From: Hoeflea ulvae
Lineage (GTDB): Bacteria; Pseudomonadota; Alphaproteobacteria; Rhizobiales; Rhizobiaceae
Direction of reading: 5' to 3'
Assembly: GCF_026619435.1 (NCBI RefSeq)
Contig: NZ_JAOVZQ010000001.1
Span: 1,681,501 to 1,745,500 of the forward strand
DNA: 64,000 nucleotides
In this document: piece by piece, positions 36,115-45,553 of the stretch
Layout: every line of letters starts with the position of its first letter
Numbering within the stretch: position 1 is the first letter of the stretch
Position numbers and translations under genes: made by a program
Notes under the pieces: generated by a model
Told to the model about the DNA's origin: nothing
Databases searched by the model: none
What the model saw: the letters and a program-made list of their open reading frames with translations, nothing else

Positions 36115-37443
36115 GTGAGCCAAGCAGCAAAAAAGACAACCGCCGGCGCTGGCCGCGTTGAGAACGAAAATCTGTTCACGAGATTCCTGCGCGCAACCGA
36201 GGTTGATGTGCGGTTGCTGGGCATGATTGCGGCCTTGTTGATCATCTGGATCGGGTTCCATGTCTATGGCGCGGTCGTCATTGGCCGCGGCGCATTTCTG
36301 TCGCCGCGCAATCTGTGGAACCTGTCGGTGCAAACCGCCTCGATCGGGGTCATGGCGACGGGCATGGTGCTCGTCATCGTCACCCGGCACATCGACCTCT
36401 CGGTGGGCTCCATTCTCGGCTTCTGCGCCATGATGATGGCCATCATCCAGGTCTGGATCCTGCCGGAATTTCTCGGCCTCGGCCATCCGATGATCTGGAT
36501 CATCACCGTGATCTGCGGCTTGCTGATCGGCGCCGCAATCGGCGGATTTCATGGCTATCTGATCGCCTATCTCGGCATACCGGCCTTCATTGTCACGCTG
36601 GGCGGCCTGCTGGTCTGGCGCGGAGCCGCCTTCCTGCTGGCGCGCGGCGAAACCATTTCACCGGTGGACAGCACATTCACGCTGCTTGGCGGCGGGCCCT
36701 ATGGCGCCATCGGGGCGACAGGCAGCTGGATCGTCGGCATTCTGATCTGCATCGGGATCATCGCGCTTCTGGTGGTCGGCCGGCGGCAGCGCAATCACTA
36801 CGCCTTTCCCCTGCGCCCGATGTGGGCGGAGATTTTCCTCGGTCTGGTCGGCTGCGGCGTCACCATCGGCTTCGTGCTTCTGGTCAATGCCTATCCCTGG
36901 CCGATCGGCATCGTCAGGCAATATGCCGAGGCCAACAACATCCAGACTCCGGCCAACGAGATCTACATCTCGCACGGCTTTGCCATTCCGGTCCTGATCC
37001 TGATGGGCGTCGGCATCTTCATGACCTTCCTGACCTCGCGAACCCGCTTCGGGCGCTATGTGTTTGCGATCGGCGGCAACCCTGAAGCGGCAGAACTTGC
37101 CGGCATCAACACCCGCTGGGTGACGGTCAAGATCTTCGCCCTGATGGGATTGATGTGCGGATTGTCGGCGGTGATCGCCAGTGCCCGGCTAAATTCGGCG
37201 ACCAACAATCTCGGCACGCTTGACGAACTTTACGTGATCGCCGCTGCTGTGATTGGCGGAACATCCTTTGCCGGCGGTGTCGGCACCATCTATGGCGCGA
37301 TCCTGGGTGCGGTGGTGATGCAGTCCTTGCAGACCGGGATGGTGCTGATCGGATTTGATGCTGCTATTCAGCAGATGGTGGTGGGCAGCGTGCTCGTCTT
37401 CGCCGTCTGGGTTGACACCATGTACCGGCGCCGGGCGAAGTAG
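36115..37443 (+). CDS. xylH: Sugar ABC transporter permease, XylH-like
   Basis: The 442-residue permease has about ten hydrophobic segments and the BPD_transp_2 pattern: [63 protein letters not shown] and [20 protein letters not shown]. It is longer than the classic 390-residue XylH. The GTG start at 36115 is supported by GGGGGAG upstream. It pairs with the half-size ATPase 11 bases downstream. Confidence 0.92.
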   Translation: MSQAAKKTTAGAGRVENENLFTRFLRATEVDVRLLGMIAALLIIWIGFHVYGAVVIGRGAFLSPRNLWNLSVQTASIGVMATGMVLVIVTRHIDLSVGSILGFCAMMMAIIQVWILPEFLGLGHPMIWIITVICGLLIGAAIGGFHGYLIAYLGIPAFIVTLGGLLVWRGAAFLLARGETISPVDSTFTLLGGGPYGAIGATGSWIVGILICIGIIALLVVGRRQRNHYAFPLRPMWAEIFLGLVGCGVTIGFVLLVNAYPWPIGIVRQYAEANNIQTPANEIYISHGFAIPVLILMGVGIFMTFLTSRTRFGRYVFAIGGNPEAAELAGINTRWVTVKIFALMGLMCGLSAVIASARLNSATNNLGTLDELYVIAAAVIGGTSFAGGVGTIYGAILGAVVMQSLQTGMVLIGFDAAIQQMVVGSVLVFAVWVDTMYRRRAK

Positions 37444-37454
37444 GGAGAACCACC

Positions 37455-38246
37455 ATGTCAGACATTTCCAAAAAGACGCCCTTGGTCGAGCTCAGGGACA
37501 TCTCACTAGCCTTCGGCGGCATCAAGGCCGTGGACCATGTCTCGATGGACCTTTTTCCCGGAGAAGTGGTCGGCCTGCTGGGTCACAATGGCGCCGGTAA
37601 ATCGGTTCTGATCAAGATCCTGTCGGGTGCCTACAAGCGCGACTCCGGCAAGATCTTCATCGAGGGCAAGGAAGCCCACATCGAAAACCCGCGCGATGCC
37701 AAGGGCTACGGCATCGAGACGATCTACCAGACGCTGGCCGTTGCCGACAATGTCGACGCTGCCGCCAATCTCTATCTTGGCCGCGAACTCCAGACCGCCT
37801 GGGGCACGCTCGATGACATCGCCATGGAAGTCGAGGCCCGCAAGGTGATGGGACGGCTGAACCCGAACTTTCAGCGCTTCAAGGAGCCGGTCAGCAAATT
37901 GTCCGGCGGACAGCGCCAGTCGGTGGCCATTGCCCGGGCGATCCTGTTCAATGCCCGCATCCTGATCATGGATGAGCCGACCGCGGCACTCGGCCCGCAG
38001 GAAACAGAACAGGTCGCAGACCTGATCAAGCAGTTGAAAAAGGAAGGTCTCGGCATTTTCCTGATCAGCCACGATATCCATGACGTGTTTGATCTCGCCG
38101 ACCGGGTCAGTGTCATGAAGAACGGGCAGATCGTCGGTCACGCCAAGACCTCGGATGTCACCAAGGACGAAGTCCTTGGCATGATCATCATGGGAAAATG
38201 TCCCCCCGGCGCGATACCGGGGCCGGGCGCGCTGCAAACCGCCTGA
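37455..38246 (+). CDS. Sugar ABC transporter ATP-binding protein, single-domain (half-size XylG/FrcA type)
   Basis: The 263-residue protein has one ABC domain: Walker [10 protein letters not shown]-loop [20 protein letters not shown], signature [15 protein letters not shown], Walker [13 protein letters not shown] and H-loop [18 protein letters not shown]. coli XylG and RbsA have two fused ABC domains of about 500 residues; rhizobial transporters such as FrcBCA use a single short one, as here. Two copies should dimerise in the complex. It ends the operon 11 bases before a terminator. Confidence 0.91.
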   Translation: MSDISKKTPLVELRDISLAFGGIKAVDHVSMDLFPGEVVGLLGHNGAGKSVLIKILSGAYKRDSGKIFIEGKEAHIENPRDAKGYGIETIYQTLAVADNVDAAANLYLGRELQTAWGTLDDIAMEVEARKVMGRLNPNFQRFKEPVSKLSGGQRQSVAIARAILFNARILIMDEPTAALGPQETEQVADLIKQLKKEGLGIFLISHDIHDVFDLADRVSVMKNGQIVGHAKTSDVTKDEVLGMIIMGKCPPGAIPGPGALQTA

Positions 38247-38257
38247 CCAGACACAAG

Positions 38258-38283
38258 ACCGGAGCCTCGCGCTCCGGTTTTTT
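38258..38283 (+). terminator. Rho-independent terminator of the xylose-type ABC operon
   Basis: The stem ACCGGAGC/GCTCCGGT with loop CTCGC is followed by a run of six T. It begins 12 bases after the ATPase stop. Confidence 0.92.
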
Positions 38284-38406
38284 GTTGCATTGCGATATCA
38301 TGCAGCCCTGCGGCCGGTATGCGCCGCCTCCATCGCAGTGAAAACACGCCGTGTGACAGGAATTTACGCAAGTTTATCAAAAGATAAAAAAATCTCGAAT
38401 TACTTA

Positions 38407-38434
38407 TTGCAATGCAGCATGAACGGTCCCATAT
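38407..38434 (+). promoter_or_regulatory. Candidate RpoH-type promoter of the small RNA
   Basis: TTGCAA (38407-38412) and CCATAT (38429-38434, within TCCCATAT) are spaced by 16 bases, resembling the rhizobial heat-shock sigma factor pattern CTTGAA-N17-CCANAT. Initiation would fall at about 38440, just before the first hairpin of the sRNA. The -35 match is only moderate. Confidence 0.5.
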
Positions 38435-38439
38435 TGAGT

Positions 38440-38590
38440 TCAACGCCATGCTGAACTTCTCCTCCTCCCAATTCGGCATGGCATAAGTCGAGATGATCTG
38501 CACCGGGATCCTCCTCCCAAGCACCGGTCAGGACATCGCGACGACATAAGAACGCCTGCCAGGTTTCAATCTGGCAGGCGTTTTGTTTTT
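38440..38590 (+). ncRNA. Alpha-r14-like small RNA with two anti-Shine-Dalgarno hairpin loops
   Basis: Three consecutive hairpins are visible. Hairpin 1 pairs 38445-38455 with 38472-38482 and exposes CCTCCTCCC (38461-38469) in its loop. Hairpin 2 pairs 38498-38506 (one bulge) with 38524-38531 and exposes a second CCTCCTCCC (38510-38518). Hairpin 3 is a terminator, AACGCCTGCCAG/CTGGCAGGCGTT with loop GTTTCAAT and then TTTTGTTTTTC. This is the arrangement of the alpha-r14 family of rhizobia, related to cuckoo RNAs of Rhodobacter; such RNAs pair with ribosome binding sites of many mRNAs. The 5' end is estimated, the 3' end is set by the terminator. It lies between the xyl-type operon terminator and the convergent LysR gene. 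Confidence 0.87.
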
Positions 38591-38628
38591 CAAGGACATG
38601 AATGGCCGTCCGGGCGGTTTCGCGCACT

Positions 38629-39522
38629 CTATCTGTCGGTCGGAAAGAACCGGGCCTTGTGCTCGTGGGCGACCGTGGAGATGTGGTCGGCCACCGTGCG
38701 CACCCGCGCCAGGTCACGGGCGGATTCGTGATAGACCATGTAATAGGATCGTTCGATGCGGTGCTCGGGCAGCAGGCGCACCAGGTCCGGGTCGAGCCCG
38801 GCGATGTAATCATGCAGCACCGCAATGCCTGCGCCTGAGCGCACAGCTTCGGTCTGCCCGGTGGCGCTGGAGATCTCGAACTGCGCCGTCCAGTTGCGCA
38901 GGATGTCGCGGGTGAAATGCAGCGATGGCGAGAAAATCAGGTCCTCGACATAGCTGATCAGCCGGTGGCTCTTGAGATCATCGGCATGCGCCGGCGTTCC
39001 GTGGGCTTCGAGATAGGCGCGGGAGGCATAGAGCGACAGCGAATAATCGACCAGCTTGCGCGCCACCAGCCGGCCTTCAGCCGGGCGCTCGATGGTGATG
39101 GCGATGTCGGCTTCGCGCTGTGACAGCGAGAAACTGTGCGGCACCGGCACCAGTTGCAGCCGCAAATCGGGATGGGCGGCGATCAGCGCGCCAAGCCTTG
39201 GCGCCAGGAAGGAAACGCCGAAACCATCCGGAGCGCCGATCCGCACGGTGCCGGAAATGGCGCTGTCGGTGCGGCCGAGGCTGGCTTGCGCGGCCATCAT
39301 CTCGGCTTCGACGCGTTCGGCATGGGCGAGAAAGGCCTCGCCTTCGCCGGTCAGACCGCAGCCATTGGTACGACGCACGATCAGCTGCGCGTCCAGCGCG
39401 GTCTCGAGCGCGGTGATCCGCCGCGCAGCGGTGGCGTGGTTGATGCCCAGCCGTTTTGCCGCCGCCAGGATCTGCCCGGCCCGGGCGACTGCGAGAAATA
39501 CCCTTATGTCATCCCAGTTCAT
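38629..39522 (-). CDS. LysR-family transcriptional regulator
   Basis: The 297-residue protein starts MNWDDIRVFLAVARAGQILA with the LysR helix-turn-helix through RLGINHATAARRITALE and a typical effector domain (SGTVRIGAPDGFGVSFLAPRLG). ATG 39522 is chosen because the 37 upstream codons are non-homologous. It lies 142 bases downstream of the patD-like gene on the same strand and may regulate the polyamine operon, though its operator was not identified. Confidence 0.9.
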   Translation of the reverse strand: MNWDDIRVFLAVARAGQILAAAKRLGINHATAARRITALETALDAQLIVRRTNGCGLTGEGEAFLAHAERVEAEMMAAQASLGRTDSAISGTVRIGAPDGFGVSFLAPRLGALIAAHPDLRLQLVPVPHSFSLSQREADIAITIERPAEGRLVARKLVDYSLSLYASRAYLEAHGTPAHADDLKSHRLISYVEDLIFSPSLHFTRDILRNWTAQFEISSATGQTEAVRSGAGIAVLHDYIAGLDPDLVRLLPEHRIERSYYMVYHESARDLARVRTVADHISTVAHEHKARFFPTDR

Positions 39523-39664
39523 GCCAGTGCCGCTTTCAGAAAGGAGGCGGGAAGCAGGGATGCCGCCACTTGTCCGGTTCCGGTTTTGCGGCATTGCTCC
39601 GGGACGGTCAAGGCCGCCCCGGAAGTGCGCCACGCGATGTCTCGCGGAGCGGGATCAGGATTTT

Positions 39665-41092
39665 CTAGCCGTGGGCGATCATCACGTGGCGTACGGCGGT
39701 GTAATCCTCCAGCGCATACATCGACATGTCCTTGCCATAGCCCGACTGCTTGATGCCGCCATGCGGCATCTCGTTGACCAGCATGAAGTGGGTGTTGATC
39801 CAGGTGCAGCCATATTGCAGCCGCGCCGCGCACTCCATCGCCTTGGAAATGTCCTTGGTCCAGACCGAGGAAGCCAGGCCGTATTCGGAATCATTGGCCC
39901 AGGTCACGGCTTCCTCCGCATCGGAAAAGCGCGTAACCGACACGACGGGGCCGAACACCTCGCGCTGAACGATCTCGTCGGATTGCAGAGCGCCGGCGAT
40001 CAGGGTTGGCTGGTAGTAATAACCGTTGCCATCGCCCGGCTTGCCGCCGGTGGCAATCTCGATGTGCTTCATCTCGGTCGCGCGTTCGACGAAGCTTGCC
40101 ACCCGGTCGCGCTGCCGCTTGGAGATCAACGGGCCGATCTCGTTTTCACCATCATCGGCCTGATCATATTTGATGCTCGACACGGCGCTCGACAGGTTGG
40201 CGACCAGCTTGTCGTAGATCTTTGGTCCGGCGTAGATCCGGCAGGCGGCGGTGCAGTCCTGCCCGGCATTGTAATAGCCGAAGGCGCGCAGTCCATCGAC
40301 CACCGCGTCGAGATCGGCGTCATCAAAGACGATGACCGGCGCCTTGCCGCCCAGTTCCAGATGGGTGCGCTTGACCGATTTGGCCGCCGCCTGCAGCACC
40401 TTCTTGCCGGTGGCGACGTCTCCGGTGATCGAGACCATGTTGATCTTCGGATGATTGATCAGCGCGTTGCCGACGCTCTCGCCCCGGCCGAGGACTACAT
40501 TGACGACGCCTTCGGGCAGGATGTCGGCGAGGATTTTGGCGAATTTCAGCGCCGTCAGCGGCGTCTGTTCGGAGGGCTTGAAGACCACCGTATTACCGCC
40601 GCCAATCGCCGGGGCCAGCTTCCAGGCCATCATCATCAGCGGGTAATTCCATGGCGCGATCGAGGCAATGATGCCGATCGGGTCGCGGCGGATCATCGAG
40701 GTGTGGCCTTCCATATATTCGCCTGCGGCCGTGCCCGGCATGCAGCGCACAGCGCCGGCAAAGAAGCGGTAGCAATCAACAATAGCCGGGATCTCGTCGT
40801 TTTTCACCGCGTTGATCGGCTTGCCGCAGTTGAGCGCTTCCAGTGCTGCAAACCCGTCAGCTTCCGCTTCGATCCGGTCGGCGATCTTCAGCAGGTAGGC
40901 CGAGCGCTGCGCCGGTGTGGTCCGCGACCATGTGGCGAACGCCTTCTCGGCTGCATTGACCGCTGCCTCGATCTGGATCGAGGAGGCTTCGGGCAGGTTG
41001 AGGATGGTCTCGCCGGTGCGCGGGTTGAAGATTTTCTCTTCCGCTTCGGTGCCGGCCTCGAAGCGATTGCCGATCAGCATTTGGGTGTCCAT
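39665..41092 (-). CDS. patD: Gamma-aminobutyraldehyde dehydrogenase (PatD/YdcW)
   Basis: The 475-residue NAD-dependent aldehyde dehydrogenase closely resembles E. coli PatD along its length by eye: [40 protein letters not shown], the catalytic Glu in [18 protein letters not shown], the Cys in [16 protein letters not shown], and [19 protein letters not shown]. It oxidises 4-aminobutanal to GABA in putrescine catabolism. Its position downstream of ydcSTUV-like transporter genes repeats the E. coli ydcSTUV-patD order. The upstream permease ends 17 bases before its start. Confidence 0.94.
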   Translation of the reverse strand: MDTQMLIGNRFEAGTEAEEKIFNPRTGETILNLPEASSIQIEAAVNAAEKAFATWSRTTPAQRSAYLLKIADRIEAEADGFAALEALNCGKPINAVKNDEIPAIVDCYRFFAGAVRCMPGTAAGEYMEGHTSMIRRDPIGIIASIAPWNYPLMMMAWKLAPAIGGGNTVVFKPSEQTPLTALKFAKILADILPEGVVNVVLGRGESVGNALINHPKINMVSITGDVATGKKVLQAAAKSVKRTHLELGGKAPVIVFDDADLDAVVDGLRAFGYYNAGQDCTAACRIYAGPKIYDKLVANLSSAVSSIKYDQADDGENEIGPLISKRQRDRVASFVERATEMKHIEIATGGKPGDGNGYYYQPTLIAGALQSDEIVQREVFGPVVSVTRFSDAEEAVTWANDSEYGLASSVWTKDISKAMECAARLQYGCTWINTHFMLVNEMPHGGIKQSGYGKDMSMYALEDYTAVRHVMIAHG

Positions 41093-41109
41093 GGCGTTTC
41101 TCCCGTGTG

Positions 41110-41937
41110 TTATTTGCCCTGTCCGGAGATCTGGTCTCCGTCCCGGGTGAGGTAATAGGCAGCAAGAATGGGCAGGAAGGTAACCAGCACCACCACCATC
41201 GCCACCACATTGGTGACCGGGCGCTGGCGTGGTCTGACCAGTTCTTCAAGCATCCAGATCGGCAGCGTGGCCTGCTGGCCGGCGGTAAAGGTGGTGACGA
41301 TGACTTCGTCGAACGACAGCGCGAAGGCAAGCATCCCGCCCGCAAGCAGCGCCGTGCCGATATTGGGCAGGATTACATGGCGGAAGGTCTGGAAGCCGTC
41401 GGCGCCAAGATCCATCGAGGCCTCGATCAACGATCCCGACATCCGCCGGAACCGGGCCACCGCGTTGTTGTAGACCACAACGACGCAGAAAGTGGCGTGA
41501 CCCAGAACGATGGTCCAGAACGAGAACGGGATTTCCGCCAGGTTGAAGGCCGAGCGCAGCGAGATGCCGGTGATGATGCCTGGCAGCGCAATCGGCAGGA
41601 TCACCAGCAGCGATATAGCTTCGCGTCCGAAGAACTTGGTCTGCGAAATCGCCGCGGCACACAGCGTTCCAAGCGTCAGCGCCACCACCGTCGAGATCGA
41701 GGCGACCCGGACCGACAGCCCCAGCGCTTCCCAGACATCAGGCCGGTTCCAGGTCACCGCGAACCATTTCAGCGTCAGGCCCGGGGGAGGGAACTGATAG
41801 CTCTTCTCCTCGGTGGTAAACGCATAGAGAAAGATCAGCAGGATCGGCAGATGCAGGAAGGCGAGACCAACGCCTGCGGCAATCTTCAGGCCCATGGGCG
41901 TGCTGTTCTGTTTGTCAGAGCGCATGTATGCCTCCAT
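41110..41937 (-). CDS. ydcV: Polyamine-type ABC transporter permease, YdcV/PotC-like
   Basis: The 275-residue protein has six hydrophobic segments and the EAA-type loop [25 protein letters not shown]. It is the second permease of a spermidine/putrescine-type importer. An 80-base inverted-repeat element lies just upstream of its start and separates it from the first permease. The first codons ([10 protein letters not shown]) allow a second ATG at 41925. Confidence 0.9.
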   Translation of the reverse strand: MEAYMRSDKQNSTPMGLKIAAGVGLAFLHLPILLIFLYAFTTEEKSYQFPPPGLTLKWFAVTWNRPDVWEALGLSVRVASISTVVALTLGTLCAAAISQTKFFGREAISLLVILPIALPGIITGISLRSAFNLAEIPFSFWTIVLGHATFCVVVVYNNAVARFRRMSGSLIEASMDLGADGFQTFRHVILPNIGTALLAGGMLAFALSFDEVIVTTFTAGQQATLPIWMLEELVRPRQRPVTNVVAMVVVLVTFLPILAAYYLTRDGDQISGQGK

Positions 41938-41938
41938 G

Positions 41939-42018
41939 TCGGTGACAGTTTACTTTTACGCTATGAACTCTTTCCAGCGCGCGCAAAATCGGGAGGCGTA
42001 AAAGTAAACTGTCACCGA
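41939..42018. repeat. 80-bp element with perfect 23-bp inverted repeats, between two permease genes
   Basis: The arms at 41939-41961 and 41996-42018 are exact reverse complements (core GTGACAGTTTACTTTTACG), separated by 34 bases. The arms are AT-rich and unlike the flanking GC-rich coding DNA. It encodes no protein and no flanking target duplication is evident. It could be a small non-autonomous mobile or palindromic repeat, or a long intercistronic hairpin that moderates read-through. Confidence 0.8.
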
Positions 42019-42029
42019 ACTTTCCGGTC

Positions 42030-42989
42030 TCAGAGCGCATTGAAAGCCCCCGCCCGTTTGGCGAGCCACAGATAGATGCCCATGATCACAACCGGCACCA
42101 CGGTGAATGCCGCAGCCAGCGGGATATTGCCGGCCGTGCCCTGATGCGCATAGACGGCCATGCCGATGAACAGATGCGAGGTGCCGATGATCTGCGGGAT
42201 GATGTAATCCCCAAGAGTGAGCGAGAAGGTGAAGATTGATCCGGCAATCACGCCCGGCAGTGCCAGCGGCAAAAGCACATTGCGGAAGGTCTGTCCCGGT
42301 GAGGCTCCGAGGTCGGCAGAAGCTTCGAGAAGATTGCCGGGTACCCGTTCGAGTGCGGCCTGCATCGGCAGGATCATGAAAGGCAGCCAGACATAGACGA
42401 AGACAAGGAACGTCCCTGTGGTGCTCAGCGACAGCGAATTGCCTCCGACGACCGGCAGCGCCAGCCAACCGTCGATGAGGAAAGTGAGGTGCAGCTTGTC
42501 GAACACCCAGGTGAGAATGCCCTCCTTGGCCAGGATCAGTTTCCAGGCATAGACCTTGACCAGATAGCTCGACCACAAGGGCAGCATGACGCCGAGATAA
42601 AACACTGCTTTCCAACGTCCCTTGGCATAGCGCGCAGCGTAATAGGCGATCGGAAAGGCTATGATTGCCGAGGCAATCGTGACCATGCCCGCCATGGTGA
42701 CGGTACGGATGATGATGTCGAGATTGGAGGGACGCAGCAGTTCGCCATAGGTCTTCAGTGTGAACTCGCGCACGACCATGCCGGAGAACTCGTCAATCGA
42801 GAAGAAGCTCTGGATCAGCAGGGCGAAAAGGCTGCCGAGATAGATAACACCCAGCCACAACAATGGCGGCGTCAGCATCAGGAACAGCAAGAGCCCCGGC
42901 TTGCGCCAGAAGGCGTCAGACAGCGCTCCGCCAATTCCGCCCCGGCCGGGCAGGATTGCGCCGGGCATGGCTGGTGATGAGCTGCTCAT
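42030..42989 (-). CDS. ydcU: Polyamine-type ABC transporter permease, YdcU/PotB-like
   Basis: The 319-residue protein has an N-terminal tail, six or so hydrophobic segments, and the loop NLLEASADLGASPGQTFRNVLLPLALPG of PotB-type permeases. It overlaps the ATPase gene by 4 bases (ATGA-type junction). It probably pairs with the YdcV-like permease downstream of the inverted repeat. Confidence 0.91.
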   Translation of the reverse strand: MSSSSPAMPGAILPGRGGIGGALSDAFWRKPGLLLFLMLTPPLLWLGVIYLGSLFALLIQSFFSIDEFSGMVVREFTLKTYGELLRPSNLDIIIRTVTMAGMVTIASAIIAFPIAYYAARYAKGRWKAVFYLGVMLPLWSSYLVKVYAWKLILAKEGILTWVFDKLHLTFLIDGWLALPVVGGNSLSLSTTGTFLVFVYVWLPFMILPMQAALERVPGNLLEASADLGASPGQTFRNVLLPLALPGVIAGSIFTFSLTLGDYIIPQIIGTSHLFIGMAVYAHQGTAGNIPLAAAFTVVPVVIMGIYLWLAKRAGAFNAL

Positions 42990-43975
42990 GCCTCGGTCCC
43001 CATCAGGTGCAAGGCATCATCGCTCCAGGCAAAGCGCACGCTCTCGCCCTGCTGCGGCACCGGCGTGCCGGACGGCAGCAGCACATTGATCTTCTCGCCT
43101 GCGACATCGAGTGTCACGCGGGTCGCGCTGCCAAGAAAGCTCGTGGCTGATACTTGTGCTTCATGACCGGTGTCAGACCCAAGGTGGATGTCCTCGGGTC
43201 TGAGGCTGGCCCATTCCGCCGGTCCGCCCAGGCGCCGGGTAATATCGGGCGGAAGAACATTGGAGGAGCCGACAAAATCCGCGACAAAGCGGGTCTTCGG
43301 ACGGCGATAGATGTCTTCGGGCGTGCCGGTCTGCATGATCCGGCCCTCATTGAACACGGCAATCCGGTCAGCCATCGACAGCGCTTCGCCCTGATCGTGG
43401 GTGACAAAGACAAAGGTGATTCCGAGTGCCTTCTGCAAGACCTTCAGTTCCTCCTGCATCTGCTCGCGCAGCTTGAGATCAAGCGCGCCGAGCGGCTCAT
43501 CAAGCAGCAGCACTTTCGGCTTGTTGACGAGAGCGCGGGCCAGCGCCACGCGCTGTCTCTGCCCGCCAGACAATTGTCCGGGCTTGCGGGCACCGTAGCC
43601 GGGCAGCTTGACCATCTCGAGTGCTGCCTCGGCGTCACGCAGGCGTTCGGCTTTGCCGACGCCGCGGATCATCTGCCCGTAAGCCACATTGTCCGCCACG
43701 TTGAGATGCGGAAACAGCGCGTAGTCCTGAAACACGGTGTTGACGTTGCGCCGGTAGGGCGGAACGCCTTCCGCCGTCTCGCCGAAAATCTCGATATGCC
43801 CGGCCGTCGGCTGCTCGAAGCCGGCGATCAGTCTCAGGCAGGTTGTCTTGCCGGATCCCGAGGGGCCAAGCATGGCGAAGAATTCGCCCGGTTCGATCTC
43901 CAGGTCGACAGCGTCGACGGCGCGGACGGTCCCGAAGTGACGGGAGACCTTCTGGAATTTTACGGCTGGGATCAT
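42986..43975 (-). CDS. ydcT: Polyamine-type ABC transporter ATP-binding protein, YdcT/PotA-like
   Basis: The 329-residue ATPase shows Walker A GPSGSGKTT, VFQDYALFPHLNVADNVAYG, signature LSGGQRQRVALARA, Walker B VLLLDEPLGALD and a C-terminal TOBE domain (SLRPEDIHLG). ATG 43975 is chosen: upstream in-frame codons run through hairpin sequence and do not resemble the family. It overlaps the first permease by 4 bases. Confidence 0.93.
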   Translation of the reverse strand: MIPAVKFQKVSRHFGTVRAVDAVDLEIEPGEFFAMLGPSGSGKTTCLRLIAGFEQPTAGHIEIFGETAEGVPPYRRNVNTVFQDYALFPHLNVADNVAYGQMIRGVGKAERLRDAEAALEMVKLPGYGARKPGQLSGGQRQRVALARALVNKPKVLLLDEPLGALDLKLREQMQEELKVLQKALGITFVFVTHDQGEALSMADRIAVFNEGRIMQTGTPEDIYRRPKTRFVADFVGSSNVLPPDITRRLGGPAEWASLRPEDIHLGSDTGHEAQVSATSFLGSATRVTLDVAGEKINVLLPSGTPVPQQGESVRFAWSDDALHLMGTEA

Positions 43976-43992
43976 CGGGAATCTCGCGTCTC

Positions 43993-44088
43993 TTCTCTCC
44001 CCATGTGGGAGAGAAAGTGATTTCAGTATCTTGGCGCCAGCCAAGTGCTCGAAAACACAAGTGAGGGGGATTAGCTTCCCCTCACTTG
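43993..44088 (-). terminator. Two intercistronic hairpins between ydcS-like and ydcT-like genes
   Basis: Hairpin A pairs TTCTCTCCC (43993-44001) with GGGAGAGAA (44007-44015). Hairpin B pairs CAAGTGAGGGG (44058-44068) with CCCCTCACTTG (44078-44088). They lie in the 174 bases after the binding-protein stop, before the ATPase start. They probably set mRNA stability or partial termination. No strong T-run follows. Confidence 0.65.
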
Positions 44089-44149
44089 CGAAATCTCACA
44101 CTTGGCCTTCGCACTTGTTCGGCCAATTCATCCCACCAAGGGGACAAAC

Positions 44150-45316
44150 CTAGCGGCCGCCGATGACGCCGATATAGTCCGAGACCCAGCGATAATAGGG
44201 CACGCATTCGCCCTGGCTTTCGCATGTCGAGACCGGTGTGGTCCAGAAGTTGATCTTGTCGAAATCATCCAGACCATTGGCGGTGCAGCCCTCGGCAGTC
44301 TGCATGCCGCGGCCATCGGTGCAGGCGGCGGGAACCGACGGGTTGGCGCCAAACCAGACCGACAGGTCGGACTGCAGGTTGGAGGCCAGCGAATGCTCCA
44401 TCCACATATAGGCGCAGTTCGGATTGGCAGCGTCGGCATGCAACATTGTGGTGTCGGCCCAGCCGGTCGCACCTTCCTGCGGAATCACCGACGCCACCGG
44501 CACATTGTCGGCCTTGAGCAGGTTGACCTGGAACGGCCAGGAGCCCGACGCCACAACACCTTCGTTCTTGAAGTCGTCGATCTGGATGAAGGCATCGTGC
44601 CAGTAACGGCCGACCAGTGTCCGCTGCACGCGCAGCAGGTCGAGTGCCTCCTTGTACTGGTCCTCGTTGAGCTCATAGGGGCTCTTGATGCCAAGCTCCG
44701 GCTTGTGGAACATCAGGTACTGCGCCGCATCGGCGATGTGGATCGGGCCATCATAGGCCTGAACCCGGCCCTTGTTGGTCTGGCCGTCCGGAAGATCCAT
44801 TTCCTCAAACACCACGTTCCAGGAAGTCGGCGCTGCGTCCTTGAAAGCTTCGGTGTTGTACATCAGCACATTCGGCCCCCACATATAGGGTGTGCCGTAA
44901 TGCACGCCGTCGACGGTGTGCCAGGGCGCATCCTTGAGCCGGTCATCGATTGTCGACCAGGACGGGATCAGATCGGTGTTGACCGGCTGCACCCGTTTGC
45001 CGGCAATCAGCCGCAGCGAGGCATCACCCGAGGCGGTAACCAAGTCGAAGCCGCCTTCATTCATCAGCGCCACCATCTCGTCGGACGTGTTGGCGGTCTT
45101 GACGTTGACCTTGCAGCCCGAGGCTTCCTCGAACTTGGTGACCCAGTCGAAAGCCTTGTCGGTTTCGCCGCGCTCAAGATAGCCGGCCCATGCCACGATA
45201 TTGACCTGTCCCTCGCCGGGACCGACTTCAGTCATCATGTCCGCTGATGCAAATCCTGGCGCCATGACCGAAAGCGCCATCGCCATCGCCGTGCCTGTGT
45301 TCAGAATTTTTTTCAT
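44150..45316 (-). CDS. ydcS: ABC transporter substrate-binding protein, YdcS/PotD-like
   Basis: The 388-residue protein has a signal peptide (MKKILNTGTAMAMALSVMAP, cleavage after ASA near 25) and a family 1-type polyamine-binding fold: VNIVAWAGYLERGETDKAFD, FDLVTASGDASLRLIAG, GTPYMWGPNVLMYNTEAF and ASGSWPFQVNLL. GGGAG precedes the ATG. It begins the ydcSTUV-patD-like operon, so putrescine or GABA-related amines are the likely ligands. Confidence 0.92.
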   Translation of the reverse strand: MKKILNTGTAMAMALSVMAPGFASADMMTEVGPGEGQVNIVAWAGYLERGETDKAFDWVTKFEEASGCKVNVKTANTSDEMVALMNEGGFDLVTASGDASLRLIAGKRVQPVNTDLIPSWSTIDDRLKDAPWHTVDGVHYGTPYMWGPNVLMYNTEAFKDAAPTSWNVVFEEMDLPDGQTNKGRVQAYDGPIHIADAAQYLMFHKPELGIKSPYELNEDQYKEALDLLRVQRTLVGRYWHDAFIQIDDFKNEGVVASGSWPFQVNLLKADNVPVASVIPQEGATGWADTTMLHADAANPNCAYMWMEHSLASNLQSDLSVWFGANPSVPAACTDGRGMQTAEGCTANGLDDFDKINFWTTPVSTCESQGECVPYYRWVSDYIGVIGGR

Positions 45317-45553
45317 GTGCTTGAGCTCCCACCAAATGCGGCCGCCAAAATGGAGACCTTAGCCGGAGCCAAGAGTGATACGGAGGGTTTGAGTCCGCAA
45401 ATACTTTTATCAGAATTATGATATCGGAAAAATCGATACGGGGCCGTTGCTCATATTCCGGGCGTGATGATCAAATATGCCGCAACATTCGGCGCGGGCC
45501 CGCCCGCGCTTCCGTCTTCTGAAATGGATGTGCCGGGAACTGTTTTCCGGCGA

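Noticed and set aside
38258..38590. CRISPR-like repeats from the clustered hairpins
   Set aside because: The hairpins differ in sequence and spacing; two are terminators and two belong to the sRNA.
39056..41155. A 699-codon plus-strand open frame
   Set aside because: It is antisense to the LysR and patD genes and shows no family features.
41939..42018. Inverted repeat as a complete insertion sequence
   Set aside because: Only 80 bases long with no transposase and no visible target duplication; reported as a repeat instead.
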